Positions 6,899-16,138 of a DNA stretch of 35,451 nt are shown here, piece after piece. The position numbers and the translations under genes were made by a program. The stretch spans positions 1 through 35,451 of the forward strand of contig JAJTGL010000047.1 of the NCBI GenBank assembly GCA_021297795.1, written 5' to 3'. The notes beneath the pieces were generated by a model that saw nothing but the letters and a program-made list of their open reading frames with translations, made no database searches and was not told the origin of the DNA. The DNA is from Planctomycetaceae bacterium (GTDB taxonomy: Bacteria; Planctomycetota; Phycisphaerae; Phycisphaerales; SM1A02). Every line of letters begins with the position of its first letter. The stretch's first letter is position 1.

Positions 6899-8023
6899 TC
6901 AGCGCGCCGCCGCGAGGCGCGGGTAGTCGTTGTAGCCGCGGGCGTCGTCGCCGTAGAAGGTCGTGTCGTCCCACGGCGCGAGCTCGGCGCCGCCGGCGAG
7001 CCGCTCGGGTAGGTCCGGGTTCGAGATCGCAAGCCGACCGAAGGCGACCGCGTCGCCGAGGCCGCTCGCGACGTCGGCCTCGGCCGCCGCGATGTCGGCG
7101 CCGTAGCCGTTGAGCACGATCGGTCCGTCGAAGAGGGCCTTCATCGAGCGCGCGAGCCGCTCGCTGAAGTGGCCGCTCCAGCGGTCCTTCGCCCAGTAGT
7201 GGTTGAAGAGGTGGAGGTACGAGAGCCGCCGCTTGCCCAGTTCCTCCGCGACGCGCTCCATGAGCTCCTCGTCGTCGTGGTGGTGCGGCAGGTCGTTGGC
7301 GCTTCCCATCGGCGAGAGCCTCACGCCGACGCGCGCGTACGAGAACACCTCGCCCGCGACATCGATCACGTGGAGGAGGAGCCGCATGCGGTTCTCGATC
7401 GAGCCGCCCCACGCGTCGTCGCGCTGGTTGAGGCTCCCGGAGAGGAACTGGTTGATGAGGTAGGAGTTCGCGGCGTGGACCTCGACACCGTCGAAGCCCG
7501 CGGCCTTCGCGCAGGAGATCGCGTGCGCGAAGTCACCGATCACGCGCGCCATCTCGCCGGTCTCGAGGGCGCGGGGCATGCTGGCCTCGACGCGCTCGCG
7601 GCGGCCGTCCGGGTGGCGAACGCTCACGTAGCCCTTGGAACGGACCGCGACCGGCGCGACCGGCGGCTGGCCGTTCGGCTGGTGCGCGACATGGCTCACG
7701 CGGCCGACGTGCCAGAGCTGGCAGAAGATGCGCCCGCCCGCCGCATGCACGCGGTCGGTGACCAGCTTCCAGCCTGCGATCTGCTCCTCCGAGTAGATGC
7801 CCGGCGTCTGCGGGTAGCCCTTGCCTTCGGGCGAGATCTGCGTGGCCTCGGTGATGAGGAGGCCGAAGGACGCGCGCTGCGCGTAGTGCTCGGCCTGCAG
7901 CTCGCCGGGGACGTCGCCCGGCTGTCTGGCGCGCTGGCGCGTGAGCGGCGCCATGAACACGCGGTTCGGGCACGCGAGCGAGCGGAGCGAGATCGGACGG
8001 AGCAGGTGTTCTGGAATGGGCAT
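6899..8023 (-). CDS. old-yellow-enzyme family alkene reductase (NemA-like)
   Basis: A 374-residue FMN-dependent TIM-barrel oxidoreductase predicted to reduce activated C=C bonds (enones, N-ethylmaleimide) or nitro compounds with NAD(P)H. The N-terminus has the family opening NRVFMAPLTRQRA. The substrate-anion-binding pair H183 and N186 is in EVHAANSYLINQFL, with Y188 as probable proton donor, and the signature continues with GGSIENRMR. GDAVAFGRLAISNPDLPERL near the C-terminus forms the FMN-phosphate region. Length and motifs indicate an intact class I/II enzyme. No signal peptide is seen. The promoter is not evident and the neighbours do not suggest a pathway. Confidence 0.9.
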   Translation of the reverse strand: MPIPEHLLRPISLRSLACPNRVFMAPLTRQRARQPGDVPGELQAEHYAQRASFGLLITEATQISPEGKGYPQTPGIYSEEQIAGWKLVTDRVHAAGGRIFCQLWHVGRVSHVAHQPNGQPPVAPVAVRSKGYVSVRHPDGRRERVEASMPRALETGEMARVIGDFAHAISCAKAAGFDGVEVHAANSYLINQFLSGSLNQRDDAWGGSIENRMRLLLHVIDVAGEVFSYARVGVRLSPMGSANDLPHHHDDEELMERVAEELGKRRLSYLHLFNHYWAKDRWSGHFSERLARSMKALFDGPIVLNGYGADIAAAEADVASGLGDAVAFGRLAISNPDLPERLAGGAELAPWDDTTFYGDDARGYNDYPRLAAAR

Positions 8024-8145
8024 GGCTGGATCCGCGGGGCCTCATCTTCGCAGGAATGCGCTGATCCGATGCGCGTCCGTCGGTGCGCTTCCGACGTTTC
8101 GAACATCGATACACTCGCCCCGGTCCAACCGAACAGGCTCCCCGC

Positions 8146-8745
8146 ATGCGATCCACCACGCTCGTCCGTTCCACGCTCGCCCGCGCCCTCGTTTGCGTCA
8201 CGGCATGTCTCGGCCTCGTGGCGACCGGTCTGGTCGCGACGGGTTGCAACACGGCGCCGAAGTACGCGAACCGCCAGTCGTTCGCCCTCGAGGCGAAGGC
8301 GGCCGAGAACTGGTTCGGCGACAACGTGTCCGGCTTCCGCGATCAGATCCGCGGCAGCGGCGGGTACATCGTGTTCCCCGACGTCGGCGAGTGGGGCATC
8401 GTCTTCGTCGGCGGCACCTTCGGTCGCGGTGGCGTCTACTCGGCCGACGGCACGCAGATCGGATGGGCCGCGATCAACCGCACCGGCGTCGGGCTCACCC
8501 TCGGTGCGCAGGGGCAGAAGGTCGCGATCGTGCTCAAGGACGAGGAGACGATGCGCAAGTTCAAGCAGGGCACCTGGTCGGGCGATGTGGCGGCGACGGT
8601 GGTCGCCGCGCAGGAGGGCGCCGCGGCATCGAAGCAGTTCAAGGAAGGCGTCGTCATCTACGTCGGTGACCAGGCCGGACTGATGGCGGGCGTCTCGATC
8701 GCGCTCTCGCATGTCCGCTACAAGTCGCTCGCCGATCTCGAGTGA
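8146..8745 (+). CDS. SYLF-domain (YSC84-related) lipoprotein
   Basis: A 199-residue exported lipoprotein. The signal peptide runs to a lipobox LVATGC with Cys34 as the predicted lipidated residue. The mature part (about 60-195) is a SYLF domain, with the repeated GGxxG turns of the family (GSGGYIVFPDVGEWGIVFVGGTFGRGGVY) and a C-terminal VVIYVGDQAGLMAGVSI strand pair. SYLF domains bind phospholipids, so a periplasmic or outer-membrane-associated lipid-binding role is plausible. A possible -10 box TACACT lies about 28 nt upstream of the start. Confidence 0.85.
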   Translation: MRSTTLVRSTLARALVCVTACLGLVATGLVATGCNTAPKYANRQSFALEAKAAENWFGDNVSGFRDQIRGSGGYIVFPDVGEWGIVFVGGTFGRGGVYSADGTQIGWAAINRTGVGLTLGAQGQKVAIVLKDEETMRKFKQGTWSGDVAATVVAAQEGAAASKQFKEGVVIYVGDQAGLMAGVSIALSHVRYKSLADLE

Positions 8746-8748
8746 GCA

Positions 8749-8774
8749 GCGGGCGGCTCGACGCGGCCGCCCGC
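8749..8774 (+). other. terminator-like hairpin without a U-tract
   Basis: GCGGGCGGC (8749-8757) pairs perfectly with GCCGCCCGC (8766-8774) across an 8-nt loop, starting 4 bases after the SYLF stop codon. No T-run follows, so it may stabilise the 3' end or pause polymerase rather than terminate alone. Just downstream the 13-mer GTCCCGCCGACGA occurs twice in tandem. Confidence 0.4.
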
Positions 8775-8923
8775 GTGGTCCCGCCGACGAGTCCCGCCGA
8801 CGAATCCGAAGCGCGCGATTTCCGAACCTGACCGCACGGGGGCTCCGTTCCGAAGGGTCGGCGCGATATCTTGCGATTCCACGTGCGCGGGCGCTCCGTC
8901 CGCCGCCTTCAGAGGAGATCGAG

Positions 8924-10252
8924 ATGCAGGACCAGACCCGACGTGAATTCCTCGCCCTCACCGCGGCCGTCAGCGCCGCCGGACTCGTCGCGCCCGCCGG
9001 ATTCGGCATGCGGCTCGCGTCCGCGCAGGACACCGCTCCCGCGGGCGGCACGGGTGGTGCCGGTGGCGGCAAGATCGTGCGCATCGGCCTCGTCGGCTGC
9101 GGCGGACGCGGCTCGGGGGCGGCGAACGACTCGCTGACCGCGAATCCGAACGTGCGCATCGTGGCGATGGCCGACGTCGATCTCGCGAAGGCGAAGGCCG
9201 CGCGCGACGCCCTCAAGGAGGCGCACGGCGCGCGCGTCGAGGTGACCGACGAGCGCATCTTCGGCGGTCTCGACGGCTACCAGAAGATCTGCGACCTCAA
9301 GGATGTCGATCTCGTCCTCCTCGCGACGGCGCCGGGCTTCCGCCCGATCCACATCGCGGCCGCGGTCGCCGCGGGCAAGCATGTGTTCGCCGAGAAGCCG
9401 GTGTGCGTCGACACCGCGGGCTACCACGTCTGCTGCGCCGCGCACGACCTCGCGAAGAAGCAGGGCACCGCGATCGTGACCGGCACGCAGTACCGCCGGC
9501 AGCCGAGCTTCATCGAGGGCATCGCGCGCATCCGGGAGGGCATGATCGGCGAGGTCGTCGGCATGACCGCGCGCTACTGCTCGAACGGCATCTGGTACCG
9601 CGAGCGTCAGCCCGGCATGAGCGACATGGAGTACCAGATCCACAACTGGATGCACTTCATCTGGCTGTCGGGCGACCAGATCGCCGAGCAGGCCGTGCAC
9701 AACATCGACATCGTGCACTGGGTGATGGGCGGGCCGCCGGTGCGCTGCTTCGCGTCGGGATCGCGCTGGAACCGGCCTGCCGATAGCGAGATGTGGGACT
9801 CGATCTCGTGCGACTACGAGTTCGCGAACGGAAAGCTCTGCTCCTTCACCGGTCGCCACTGGCCGAACTCGGACAACCAGCTCGACAACGTCGTCTACGG
9901 ATCGAAGGGCGTCGCGTACCTGCGTGCGTTCGACGGCGGCACGCAGATCTACGACCACGCGGGCAAGGAACTCTTCTCGATCAAGGGCAACCTCGGCGCG
10001 GCCTATCGACAAGAGCACAAGGAACTGGTCGAGTCGATCGTGGCCGGCAAGCCGATCGTCGAACTGCGCCAGACCGCCGAGAGCTCGATGATGGCCGTGA
10101 TGGGTCGCGAGGCCGCGTACTCCGGCCAGATCGCCACGTGGGACTTCATGGTCAACACGTCGAAGCTCGATCTGATGCCGAAGGTCGTGAAGATCCCGGG
10201 CGACGCGCCGAAGCCGTTCGTGCGCAAGCCTGGCGAGTACCGACTGCAGTGA
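8924..10252 (+). CDS. Tat-exported Gfo/Idh/MocA family NAD(P)-dependent oxidoreductase
   Basis: A 442-residue sugar- or cyclitol-type dehydrogenase. It begins with a twin-arginine signal, TRREFLALTAAVSAAGLV (R6-R7), pointing to folded export. The Rossmann fold starts at about residue 50 with GLVGCGGRGSG (G58, G60, G63) and an acidic residue after strand 2 (MADVD). The family lysine is in the conserved EKPV at 157-160, and a C-terminal alpha/beta domain with HNIDIVHWVMGG follows. Secreted members of this family are strongly expanded in planctomycetes; their substrates are mostly unknown. A good Shine-Dalgarno AGAGGAG (8911-8917) decides the start. A strong terminator follows, so it appears to be monocistronic. 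Confidence 0.92.
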   Translation: MQDQTRREFLALTAAVSAAGLVAPAGFGMRLASAQDTAPAGGTGGAGGGKIVRIGLVGCGGRGSGAANDSLTANPNVRIVAMADVDLAKAKAARDALKEAHGARVEVTDERIFGGLDGYQKICDLKDVDLVLLATAPGFRPIHIAAAVAAGKHVFAEKPVCVDTAGYHVCCAAHDLAKKQGTAIVTGTQYRRQPSFIEGIARIREGMIGEVVGMTARYCSNGIWYRERQPGMSDMEYQIHNWMHFIWLSGDQIAEQAVHNIDIVHWVMGGPPVRCFASGSRWNRPADSEMWDSISCDYEFANGKLCSFTGRHWPNSDNQLDNVVYGSKGVAYLRAFDGGTQIYDHAGKELFSIKGNLGAAYRQEHKELVESIVAGKPIVELRQTAESSMMAVMGREAAYSGQIATWDFMVNTSKLDLMPKVVKIPGDAPKPFVRKPGEYRLQ

Positions 10253-10270
10253 TCAAGCAACGATCGAAAC

Positions 10271-10307
10271 CGCGAGGCCGGCAGTGCTGCCGGCCTCGCG
10301 TCGTTTT
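10271..10307 (+). terminator. intrinsic terminator of the Gfo/Idh/MocA gene
   Basis: A perfect 14-bp GC-rich stem (10271-10284 with 10287-10300) is closed by a tiny TG centre and followed by TCGTTTT. It begins 19 bases after the stop codon. It may also serve the converging minus-strand gene, since GGTTTC follows the stem on that strand. Confidence 0.85.
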
Positions 10308-10365
10308 CCACATTGCCGTTTCCCTGTGGAGTTCCCTTCCGCCGCCGCCCGCGTCGCGTGCTTCG

Positions 10366-11028
10366 TCACTTCCGCCGACGGAAGAGCGCGAGGCCAGCGA
10401 TGCTCGCGGCCGCGAGTCCGAGCGTCTGTGGGAGCGGCACGACCGCGATCTCGCCGGGCACCTTGTCGGAACCTCCGTCGGCGAAGCCGCGGAACCGCGC
10501 CGCGAAGCCGTAGCCGTTGGAGGTGTCGAAGAAGCTCGCATCAGAAAGCGATGCGAGCAGCGTGTCGTCGCCCGACACATCGAAGGTGAACGCGCCGGTC
10601 GAACCCACGCCGATGCCGGCGTTCGGAGAACCGCCGCCCTCCCAGTTGCCATCCAGCGCGGCGCCGAAGTCGAAGTCGGGGAACGGGCTCGCGGAGACAT
10701 TCGTCATGCCAATCCACGAGCCGTTCGGCGCGGTCGCGAGCGTCATCCCGACGCCGCTCGCGGTATTGAACGCAAACCCCGTGAGATACCCGCCATTCGC
10801 GGCCGGCGAAGTGTTCGTCAGCGACACCGCGAGCGTGCCCGCCCCCGAGCCGAGGTACGTCCACGTCATCGAGCCGGTGAAGCTCCCGAGTCCCTCGAGG
10901 CCGTTCGATCCGGCCAGGCTGAGTGCGCCGCTCGCGGTCGAGGCGAACGAGGCGACCGCGAGCGTTGCCGAGCATGCGAGTGCCCTGCGAGCCGATGGCG
11001 AGGCGATTCCGTTTCGAGTCATCTGCAT
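10366..11028 (-). CDS. PEP-CTERM-type sorted surface protein
   Basis: A 220-residue exported protein. The N-terminal signal peptide is about residues 1-34 (ALACSATLAVASFASTASGA). The mature part is a Gly/Ser/Thr-rich beta-strand protein without recognised catalytic residues. The C-terminus has the PEP-CTERM tripartite signal: a VPLPQT motif, a hydrophobic helix and a terminal RRRK cluster. V-P-L-P in place of V-P-E-P is a common planctomycete variant. Proteins of this type are processed by an exosortase at the cell envelope; no exosortase gene is in the window. A clear AGGGAG 6 nt upstream sets the start at 11028 rather than the second ATG 6 bases later. Confidence 0.8.
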   Translation of the reverse strand: MQMTRNGIASPSARRALACSATLAVASFASTASGALSLAGSNGLEGLGSFTGSMTWTYLGSGAGTLAVSLTNTSPAANGGYLTGFAFNTASGVGMTLATAPNGSWIGMTNVSASPFPDFDFGAALDGNWEGGGSPNAGIGVGSTGAFTFDVSGDDTLLASLSDASFFDTSNGYGFAARFRGFADGGSDKVPGEIAVVPLPQTLGLAAASIAGLALFRRRK

Positions 11029-11277
11029 GTGTTTCTCCCTTTCGAATCCGACCCGTGCCACCGCAGGAAGGCAGGAAGCGCGGGGCCTTCGGTCTGGGCG
11101 TGGACGGTAGGTCTGCCGCAGCGTCGCGTCGTGTCGCGCGGCACGGGGATCTCGCCGCGATCTCGCCGCCCGGTCGATCGCGTGTCGCCGAGTCGCGCAA
11201 GCTTCCCTGTCGCGCTGCGCGACGAACCCGCGAGACTCGCATCGCGCCTGCGGGGTGAACACGGGCAAGGAGACGAC

Positions 11278-14200
11278 ATGCGTCCCGATCGACCGACGAG
11301 ACGACAGCGAACATGGGTGAGGATCGCGGTCGCGTGCGCGATCGCCGCGGCGATCGTCGGCGGGGCGGCGGCGGCGCGCGCGTGGCGCCGTGCTCGGCAG
11401 GAGGCGGTCTCGCGCGAGATCGGCCTCGAGGCTGCGGGGCGCGGCGAGTGGGACGCCGCGATCCGGAATCTCGGCGTGCTCGTCGCGCGCAAGGTCGCCG
11501 GTCCCGAGGAGGCACTCGCCTTCGCCGACGCGCGCCTGCACGTGCCGCTCGACGATGCCGCGCACGTGGCGCAGGCGATCGCTTCGATCGATCTCGCGCA
11601 GTCGGGTGGTGCGGATCAGGGTCGTTGCGATCGACTGCGCCTCGAGGCGTATGTCGAGGGAGGAATGGCCGCCGAGGCGCAGCAGGAGGCCGAGCGCGTG
11701 CTCGCACGCGATGAGCGTGACGCGAAGGCGAGGCGCGTGCTGGTCCATGCATGCATCGCACGCGGGCGATTCGAGGAGGCCGAGCGGGCGCTTCGCCGTG
11801 CCGTCGAGCTCGAGCCTGGCGCGCTTGCGAACCGCATCGCGCTCGCCGAGATTCTCGCAAGACGTGTGCGCGAGGCGTCGCTCGACCGGATCCTGGATCC
11901 CGCGCGCGCGCGAAGCGTGGTCGCCGAGGTGCAAGCGTGGTCGCGCGATCCCGATGCACCGGCCGGGATCGATGCGCTCGCGCACGCGGTCGCGCTCGAC
12001 CTCGGCGTCGCGTCGCGCGAGGTGCTCGCGTCGCAGGTCGTCGGACCGGAACGTGCTGCCCGCTCGAGCGAGGAAGCGCGACTGCGCGCCGGGATCCTCG
12101 ACGCGGTCGGTCGGCGTCAGGACGCCGGGCTTCTGCTCGCGGGGTTCCGGGCGACGCTTCCGGTGGGCTCCGAACCTCGTCGCGAACTTGCGCTCGTCGA
12201 GTTCCGACGGGCGTTGTTCTCGGGAGATGGAGCCGATGCACGGGACGTGCTGGCGCAGGAGTTTGCGCGGGAAGTTGAGATGGATCCCGAGATAGATCCC
12301 GAGGGACTTGATCTGGTCCTTGAGGCGGCGACGCTCGTCATGGAGGGGCGCGTGCGCGAGGCGCGCGCGGTGGGCGAGGGTGCTCGATCGACCTCGCGCG
12401 AGGTTGGCGCGTGGTTCGCTGCGCTTGGTGCGGCGTGGTCGGGGGAGCCGTCCGGAGACCGTGGGGGTGCTCGCGCGATCGACGTGGTCGCGGAGGCGAC
12501 CCTTCGCCTCGTCGCGGCCCGGAGGCTGCTCGGGTCGGGCATGCACGGCGAGGCGCTTCGGCATGCCGACGACGCCGTGCGTCTTGCCCGAGGACGATTC
12601 GATGCGGCCGAGGCCGTCGCCATCGAGGCGCTCGCGCGATGTGGACGGAGCGAAGAGGCGCTGGCGCGTGCGACGAGGTTCGTCGAGACGACGGGAGGCA
12701 GCGCTCCCGCGCTCGTGCTGCGGCTCCGGTGCGAGTCGCTGCTGCTCGCGCGGCATCCGGGCGACGATGCGCTGGCGCGGCATCGCCGATCGCGCGAGGC
12801 GATCATCCGGGATGCACGCGCGATTCTCGATGCGGAGGATGCGGAGCCATGCGATCGCGTCGTTGCGGCGGCGATCCTCGGTGCCAATGGCGGCCGCGAG
12901 GAGGCGATGGCGGTGTTCACGCGGTCCCTCGAGACGGCGACCGTCGCCGACGACGAGGCGGTCGCCCTCGCCGAGGCGGCAGCAATGCTCGCGCGCGCCT
13001 TCGACGACATGACGGTGCTTGGACCGGTCCGTGCGTGCATCGCGCGCGCATCGGATCCTCCCTCCGACGACGCGCGCTGGGCGCTCGCGTGGATCGATGC
13101 GCTCGAGTCCGAGCACCGGGGCGAAGTCGCGCGTGGATACGCGGTCCTTCGCGCGGCGGCGGGCGATCGGCGCGATCGGCTTGCAATCGCCGGTCGGTTC
13201 GGCGACGCGCGCGGACTCGCGGGTGCGTCGAGCGTCCTTCGTGCGTCGCTCCCCGAGGGCGCGTCGATCGTCGTCGGATCGAACGCCGCGCGCAAGGATG
13301 CGCGGCTTGCGGTCGAAGGCGCGGAGGCGCTGCGTCAATCGGGCGATCGTCGAGGCGCGGCGCTTGCCCGGCTTCGGCTCGCGACCCTGCACCCCGGTCA
13401 CTTCGATGCGAACGAGGTGCTCGCCTTCGCCGCCGAGGCGCGGAGGCTTGCGCCGCAAGACGTCGAGCTGCTCGCCGCGATCGCCGGGTTCCTGCTGGCG
13501 GCGTCGCCTCCGGATCCCGCGCAGGCGCTGGTCCTTCTCGGTGACGCGCTGCGACTCGCCGGAGAGCATCCGCTGCTGCGCGAGCATGCCGCGCGCGCGG
13601 CGCTCCTTGCGGGCGACCCGCAGCTTGCGAAGGAGCATGCGGAGGCGCTTGAATCGGGAAGTCCGGAGCATGGGTTGCTGCGCGCGTCGATCGCGATCGC
13701 CGAGGGCGACGGCGGCACGGCGGAGGCTGCGCTTGCCGTGGCCGGCGCGGAGACGTCCGGGCAGGGCGCTTCGCTCCAGACGTGCGCGCTCCTCCTCGGG
13801 GGCGATGTCGAGCACATCGACCTCGCGGCGTTGGATCGATCGATCGTCCGCATCGCGCGCATGGTGCCGCGCACGCATCATCGGGCGCTCGTGGTCCGTT
13901 GCGCCTCGGAGGCTCGCGACCCCGTGCTGGTCTCGCTCCTCGCGGCCGAGTTCCTGCACCGCGCGCACGACGGAGAGATCGAGTCGATCGCGCGGGCCGC
14001 GGCCGTGCATGCGCTCGAGCGCGGCGGCGAAGACGCTGCGTTGGCCGGGTTTCGGGCGGCGGTCGCATGCGGGGACGACGCGCTTGCCGCGCGTGCGCGA
14101 AGCATGCTCGCGATCGACGAAGGAACGCGCGCGGCGGCCGCGCTGCGGCGGGAGAAGGCGCTGGCGTTGCTCTCGCGTGATCCGGCCACGGCGCGCGACA

Positions 14201-14556
14201 TCGCCGACGAACTGCTCCGTTCGGACCCCGAGGATGGCGAGGCCGCGCTCATCGCCGTGGCGGGCGCGATCGCGTGTGGCGCCGTCACGCCGGCAGAGGC
14301 CGATCGCCTCGAGCGGTTGCCCCGATCGCCGGAGGTCGTGCTCCTCGTGGCACGGTTGTCGCTTCATCGCGGGCGGCCGCACGAGGCACGGCGCGCGGCG
14401 CGCGAAGGGCTCGAACTCGCGTCGCGGCGCGCCTACGTCGCCTTCGAGACGCGCGCGGCGCTCCAGGCGATCGCCGAGGCGGATCCTTCCGCGTCGCCCG
14501 CCACACCGTCCGTCACACCGGGCGCAGGCATCGAGCCTGCGGCGGAATCGTCGTGA
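11278..14556 (+). CDS. large membrane-anchored tetratricopeptide-repeat protein
   Basis: A 1092-residue protein with a basic N-terminus and one membrane anchor or uncleaved signal at about residues 12-33 (WVRIAVACAIAAAIVGGAA), so most of it lies outside the cytoplasm. The rest is almost wholly Ala/Glu/Arg-rich helical repeat. Typical TPR units are visible, such as ARRVLVHACIARGRFEE followed by AERALRRAVELEPG near residues 150-185. Similar units recur to the C-terminus, which ends in a disordered Pro/Thr/Ser tail. No catalytic domain is seen. TPR arrays of this sort scaffold protein complexes; the partner is unknown. GGAG 7 nt before the ATG supports the start. It is divergent from the PEP-CTERM gene and convergent with the esterase gene. 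Confidence 0.8.
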   Translation: MRPDRPTRRQRTWVRIAVACAIAAAIVGGAAAARAWRRARQEAVSREIGLEAAGRGEWDAAIRNLGVLVARKVAGPEEALAFADARLHVPLDDAAHVAQAIASIDLAQSGGADQGRCDRLRLEAYVEGGMAAEAQQEAERVLARDERDAKARRVLVHACIARGRFEEAERALRRAVELEPGALANRIALAEILARRVREASLDRILDPARARSVVAEVQAWSRDPDAPAGIDALAHAVALDLGVASREVLASQVVGPERAARSSEEARLRAGILDAVGRRQDAGLLLAGFRATLPVGSEPRRELALVEFRRALFSGDGADARDVLAQEFAREVEMDPEIDPEGLDLVLEAATLVMEGRVREARAVGEGARSTSREVGAWFAALGAAWSGEPSGDRGGARAIDVVAEATLRLVAARRLLGSGMHGEALRHADDAVRLARGRFDAAEAVAIEALARCGRSEEALARATRFVETTGGSAPALVLRLRCESLLLARHPGDDALARHRRSREAIIRDARAILDAEDAEPCDRVVAAAILGANGGREEAMAVFTRSLETATVADDEAVALAEAAAMLARAFDDMTVLGPVRACIARASDPPSDDARWALAWIDALESEHRGEVARGYAVLRAAAGDRRDRLAIAGRFGDARGLAGASSVLRASLPEGASIVVGSNAARKDARLAVEGAEALRQSGDRRGAALARLRLATLHPGHFDANEVLAFAAEARRLAPQDVELLAAIAGFLLAASPPDPAQALVLLGDALRLAGEHPLLREHAARAALLAGDPQLAKEHAEALESGSPEHGLLRASIAIAEGDGGTAEAALAVAGAETSGQGASLQTCALLLGGDVEHIDLAALDRSIVRIARMVPRTHHRALVVRCASEARDPVLVSLLAAEFLHRAHDGEIESIARAAAVHALERGGEDAALAGFRAAVACGDDALAARARSMLAIDEGTRAAAALRREKALALLSRDPATARDIADELLRSDPEDGEAALIAVAGAIACGAVTPAEADRLERLPRSPEVVLLVARLSLHRGRPHEARRAAREGLELASRRAYVAFETRAALQAIAEADPSASPATPSVTPGAGIEPAAESS

Positions 14557-14595
14557 TCCCGATGCGGGTCCTCGTCGAGGGCTCCGCGAGCGCGC

Positions 14596-15978
14596 TCATC
14601 CCCACGCGGCGAGCAGCGCCGCGAGGTCGGATGCGCCCACCTGCCCATCGCCATCGAGATCGGCGGGGCATCCCTTGCACGCACCCCAGGCGCCAAGCAG
14701 GATCGCGAGGTCACCCGCACCGATGAAGCCATCGCCGTCGAGGTCGGCCGGGTTGGCCGCGGCGGTGAACTCGACCGCAAGCGCGAGCGACACGCCCGCG
14801 CCATCGCGGACGCGCACCGCGTCGATCGCGAGCGTGTCGGTGGCTGCGACCGCCGACGCGACGCGCACGGTGAAGACCGCGCTGCCGCCCGCCGCGATCG
14901 AGGCGCTCTCGGCCGGATCGAACGTGACCGCGAGATCCGTGCCCGTCGCGCGCGGACGGAAGGCCGTCGCATCCGGTCCGACGTTCGTGACCGTCAGCGT
15001 GGTGACGAGCTCGGTGCCCGCCTCGCCCATGAGCGAGGCGTTCGCGATCGAGGCCGTCGTGCGGGCGTCGCGGTTCGCCGTGGTGCCGGCCATCGCGCCC
15101 GCGATCCAGCAGGTGGCGAACGCATCGGCATCGCGGCGGAGATGTGCGTCGAGGAAGTCGACGAGGAGCGCGCGCGTCATCGCGAGCTGCTCCGCGCGCG
15201 GCAAGGAGACCGAGTCGCAGCCGATGAAGCTCGCGTCGACGAAGCCGCAGTGCGAACCGCCGGCGATGTTGACGAACTGCCGCGGCGCGTCGCAGTTGTT
15301 GTACTGGCCGACCGTCGTCGACGGCGCGACGATGGTGTCGGCGCTGCCCACGATCGCGCGCAGCGGGAACTGCACCGACGTCGACGCCGCGGCCGACGAT
15401 GGATTCGTCTCGGCGGCTGCGAGGGTCGCGGCACAGCGGATGCGCGCATCGGCTGCGGCCGCGAGCATCGACGCCCCGCCGCCCATCGAGTGGCCCGACA
15501 CGCCGAACGCGCCCTCGTTCACGGCGCCGAAGAGGAACCCGCCCGAGAGCGCATCCTGCTGCTCGAGCCAGGTGAGGCACTGGCGCATGTCGACGGCGTA
15601 GTTGGCGTGGTTCGGGAAGAGCTCGCCACCCGACGTGGTGGCGATCACGATGTAGCCGTGGCTCGCGAGGTGATCGAGCGTCGAGTCGTAGAGGTCGACC
15701 GACGTGAGGAAGCCGTGGCCGAAGGTGACGGCCGGTGCGGGCACGGCGCCGGGCGCGACCGGCGCGTTCGCCGCGGTCGAGGTCGCGGGGTAGCGGAGCT
15801 GCGCTGTGAAGGTGGTTCCGTTCGTGCGCGTGACGGTGACGTTTCGCTGCGAGACAGGGAAGGGCCCGGGGAGCGAACTGTCGGCGTGGAGCGGGGCGGC
15901 GCAGGCGATGGCGGCGGCGAGCGCGAGCATGCCGAACGATGGACGGATCATGCGGAACGATGGGTCGGAGGAAGGCAT
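14596..15978 (-). CDS. secreted PET-hydrolase/cutinase-like serine esterase with C-terminal dockerin-type repeats
   Basis: A 460-residue exported alpha/beta hydrolase. The signal peptide covers about residues 1-32. The hydrolase (about 40-290) shows the order seen in polyesterase-lipase-cutinase enzymes: an LASHGYIVIAT strand, nucleophile S164 in GHSMGGGAS, acid D214 in GSADTIVAP, and H243 in GGSHCGF. Cys residues near the active site (C229, C244, C254) could form disulfides. A beta-sandwich-like linker (about 310-405) follows. Two EF-hand-like dockerin segments close the protein (409-432 and 437-460). The substrate is unknown; a dienelactone-hydrolase or general esterase role is also possible. 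An internal ATG at M10 is an alternative start. The 3' end converges on the TPR gene with a gap of about 40 bp. Confidence 0.8.
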   Translation of the reverse strand: MPSSDPSFRMIRPSFGMLALAAAIACAAPLHADSSLPGPFPVSQRNVTVTRTNGTTFTAQLRYPATSTAANAPVAPGAVPAPAVTFGHGFLTSVDLYDSTLDHLASHGYIVIATTSGGELFPNHANYAVDMRQCLTWLEQQDALSGGFLFGAVNEGAFGVSGHSMGGGASMLAAAADARIRCAATLAAAETNPSSAAASTSVQFPLRAIVGSADTIVAPSTTVGQYNNCDAPRQFVNIAGGSHCGFVDASFIGCDSVSLPRAEQLAMTRALLVDFLDAHLRRDADAFATCWIAGAMAGTTANRDARTTASIANASLMGEAGTELVTTLTVTNVGPDATAFRPRATGTDLAVTFDPAESASIAAGGSAVFTVRVASAVAATDTLAIDAVRVRDGAGVSLALAVEFTAAANPADLDGDGFIGAGDLAILLGAWGACKGCPADLDGDGQVGASDLAALLAAWG

Positions 15979-16126
15979 GGCTCGTGAGTCCTCAAGGGGA
16001 ACGGGGCTTCGCGTGAGACGCCGCTCCGTTGCGAAGGGTGCGCCCGATTTCGCGGAAGTCGAACGGAATCCCGGGGGAAAGGGGCGCATCGAGGCCGGGG
16101 TTCCCCGCATCGCGGTGGCGGGACGC

Positions 16127-16132
16127 CATACT
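16127..16132 (+). promoter_or_regulatory. -10-like hexamer CATACT for a leaderless start
   Basis: CATACT ends exactly 6 nt before the ATG at 16139, and no Shine-Dalgarno sequence is present. The same hexamer at the same or nearly the same distance precedes the genes at 24600 and 25270. Confidence 0.5.
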
Positions 16133-16138
16133 GCGTCC

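Noticed and set aside
9793-11277. Upstream extension of the TPR protein frame into the Gfo/Idh/MocA gene
   Set aside because: It crosses a strong terminator and an oppositely oriented gene. A ribosome binding site at 11278 gives a natural start with a membrane anchor.
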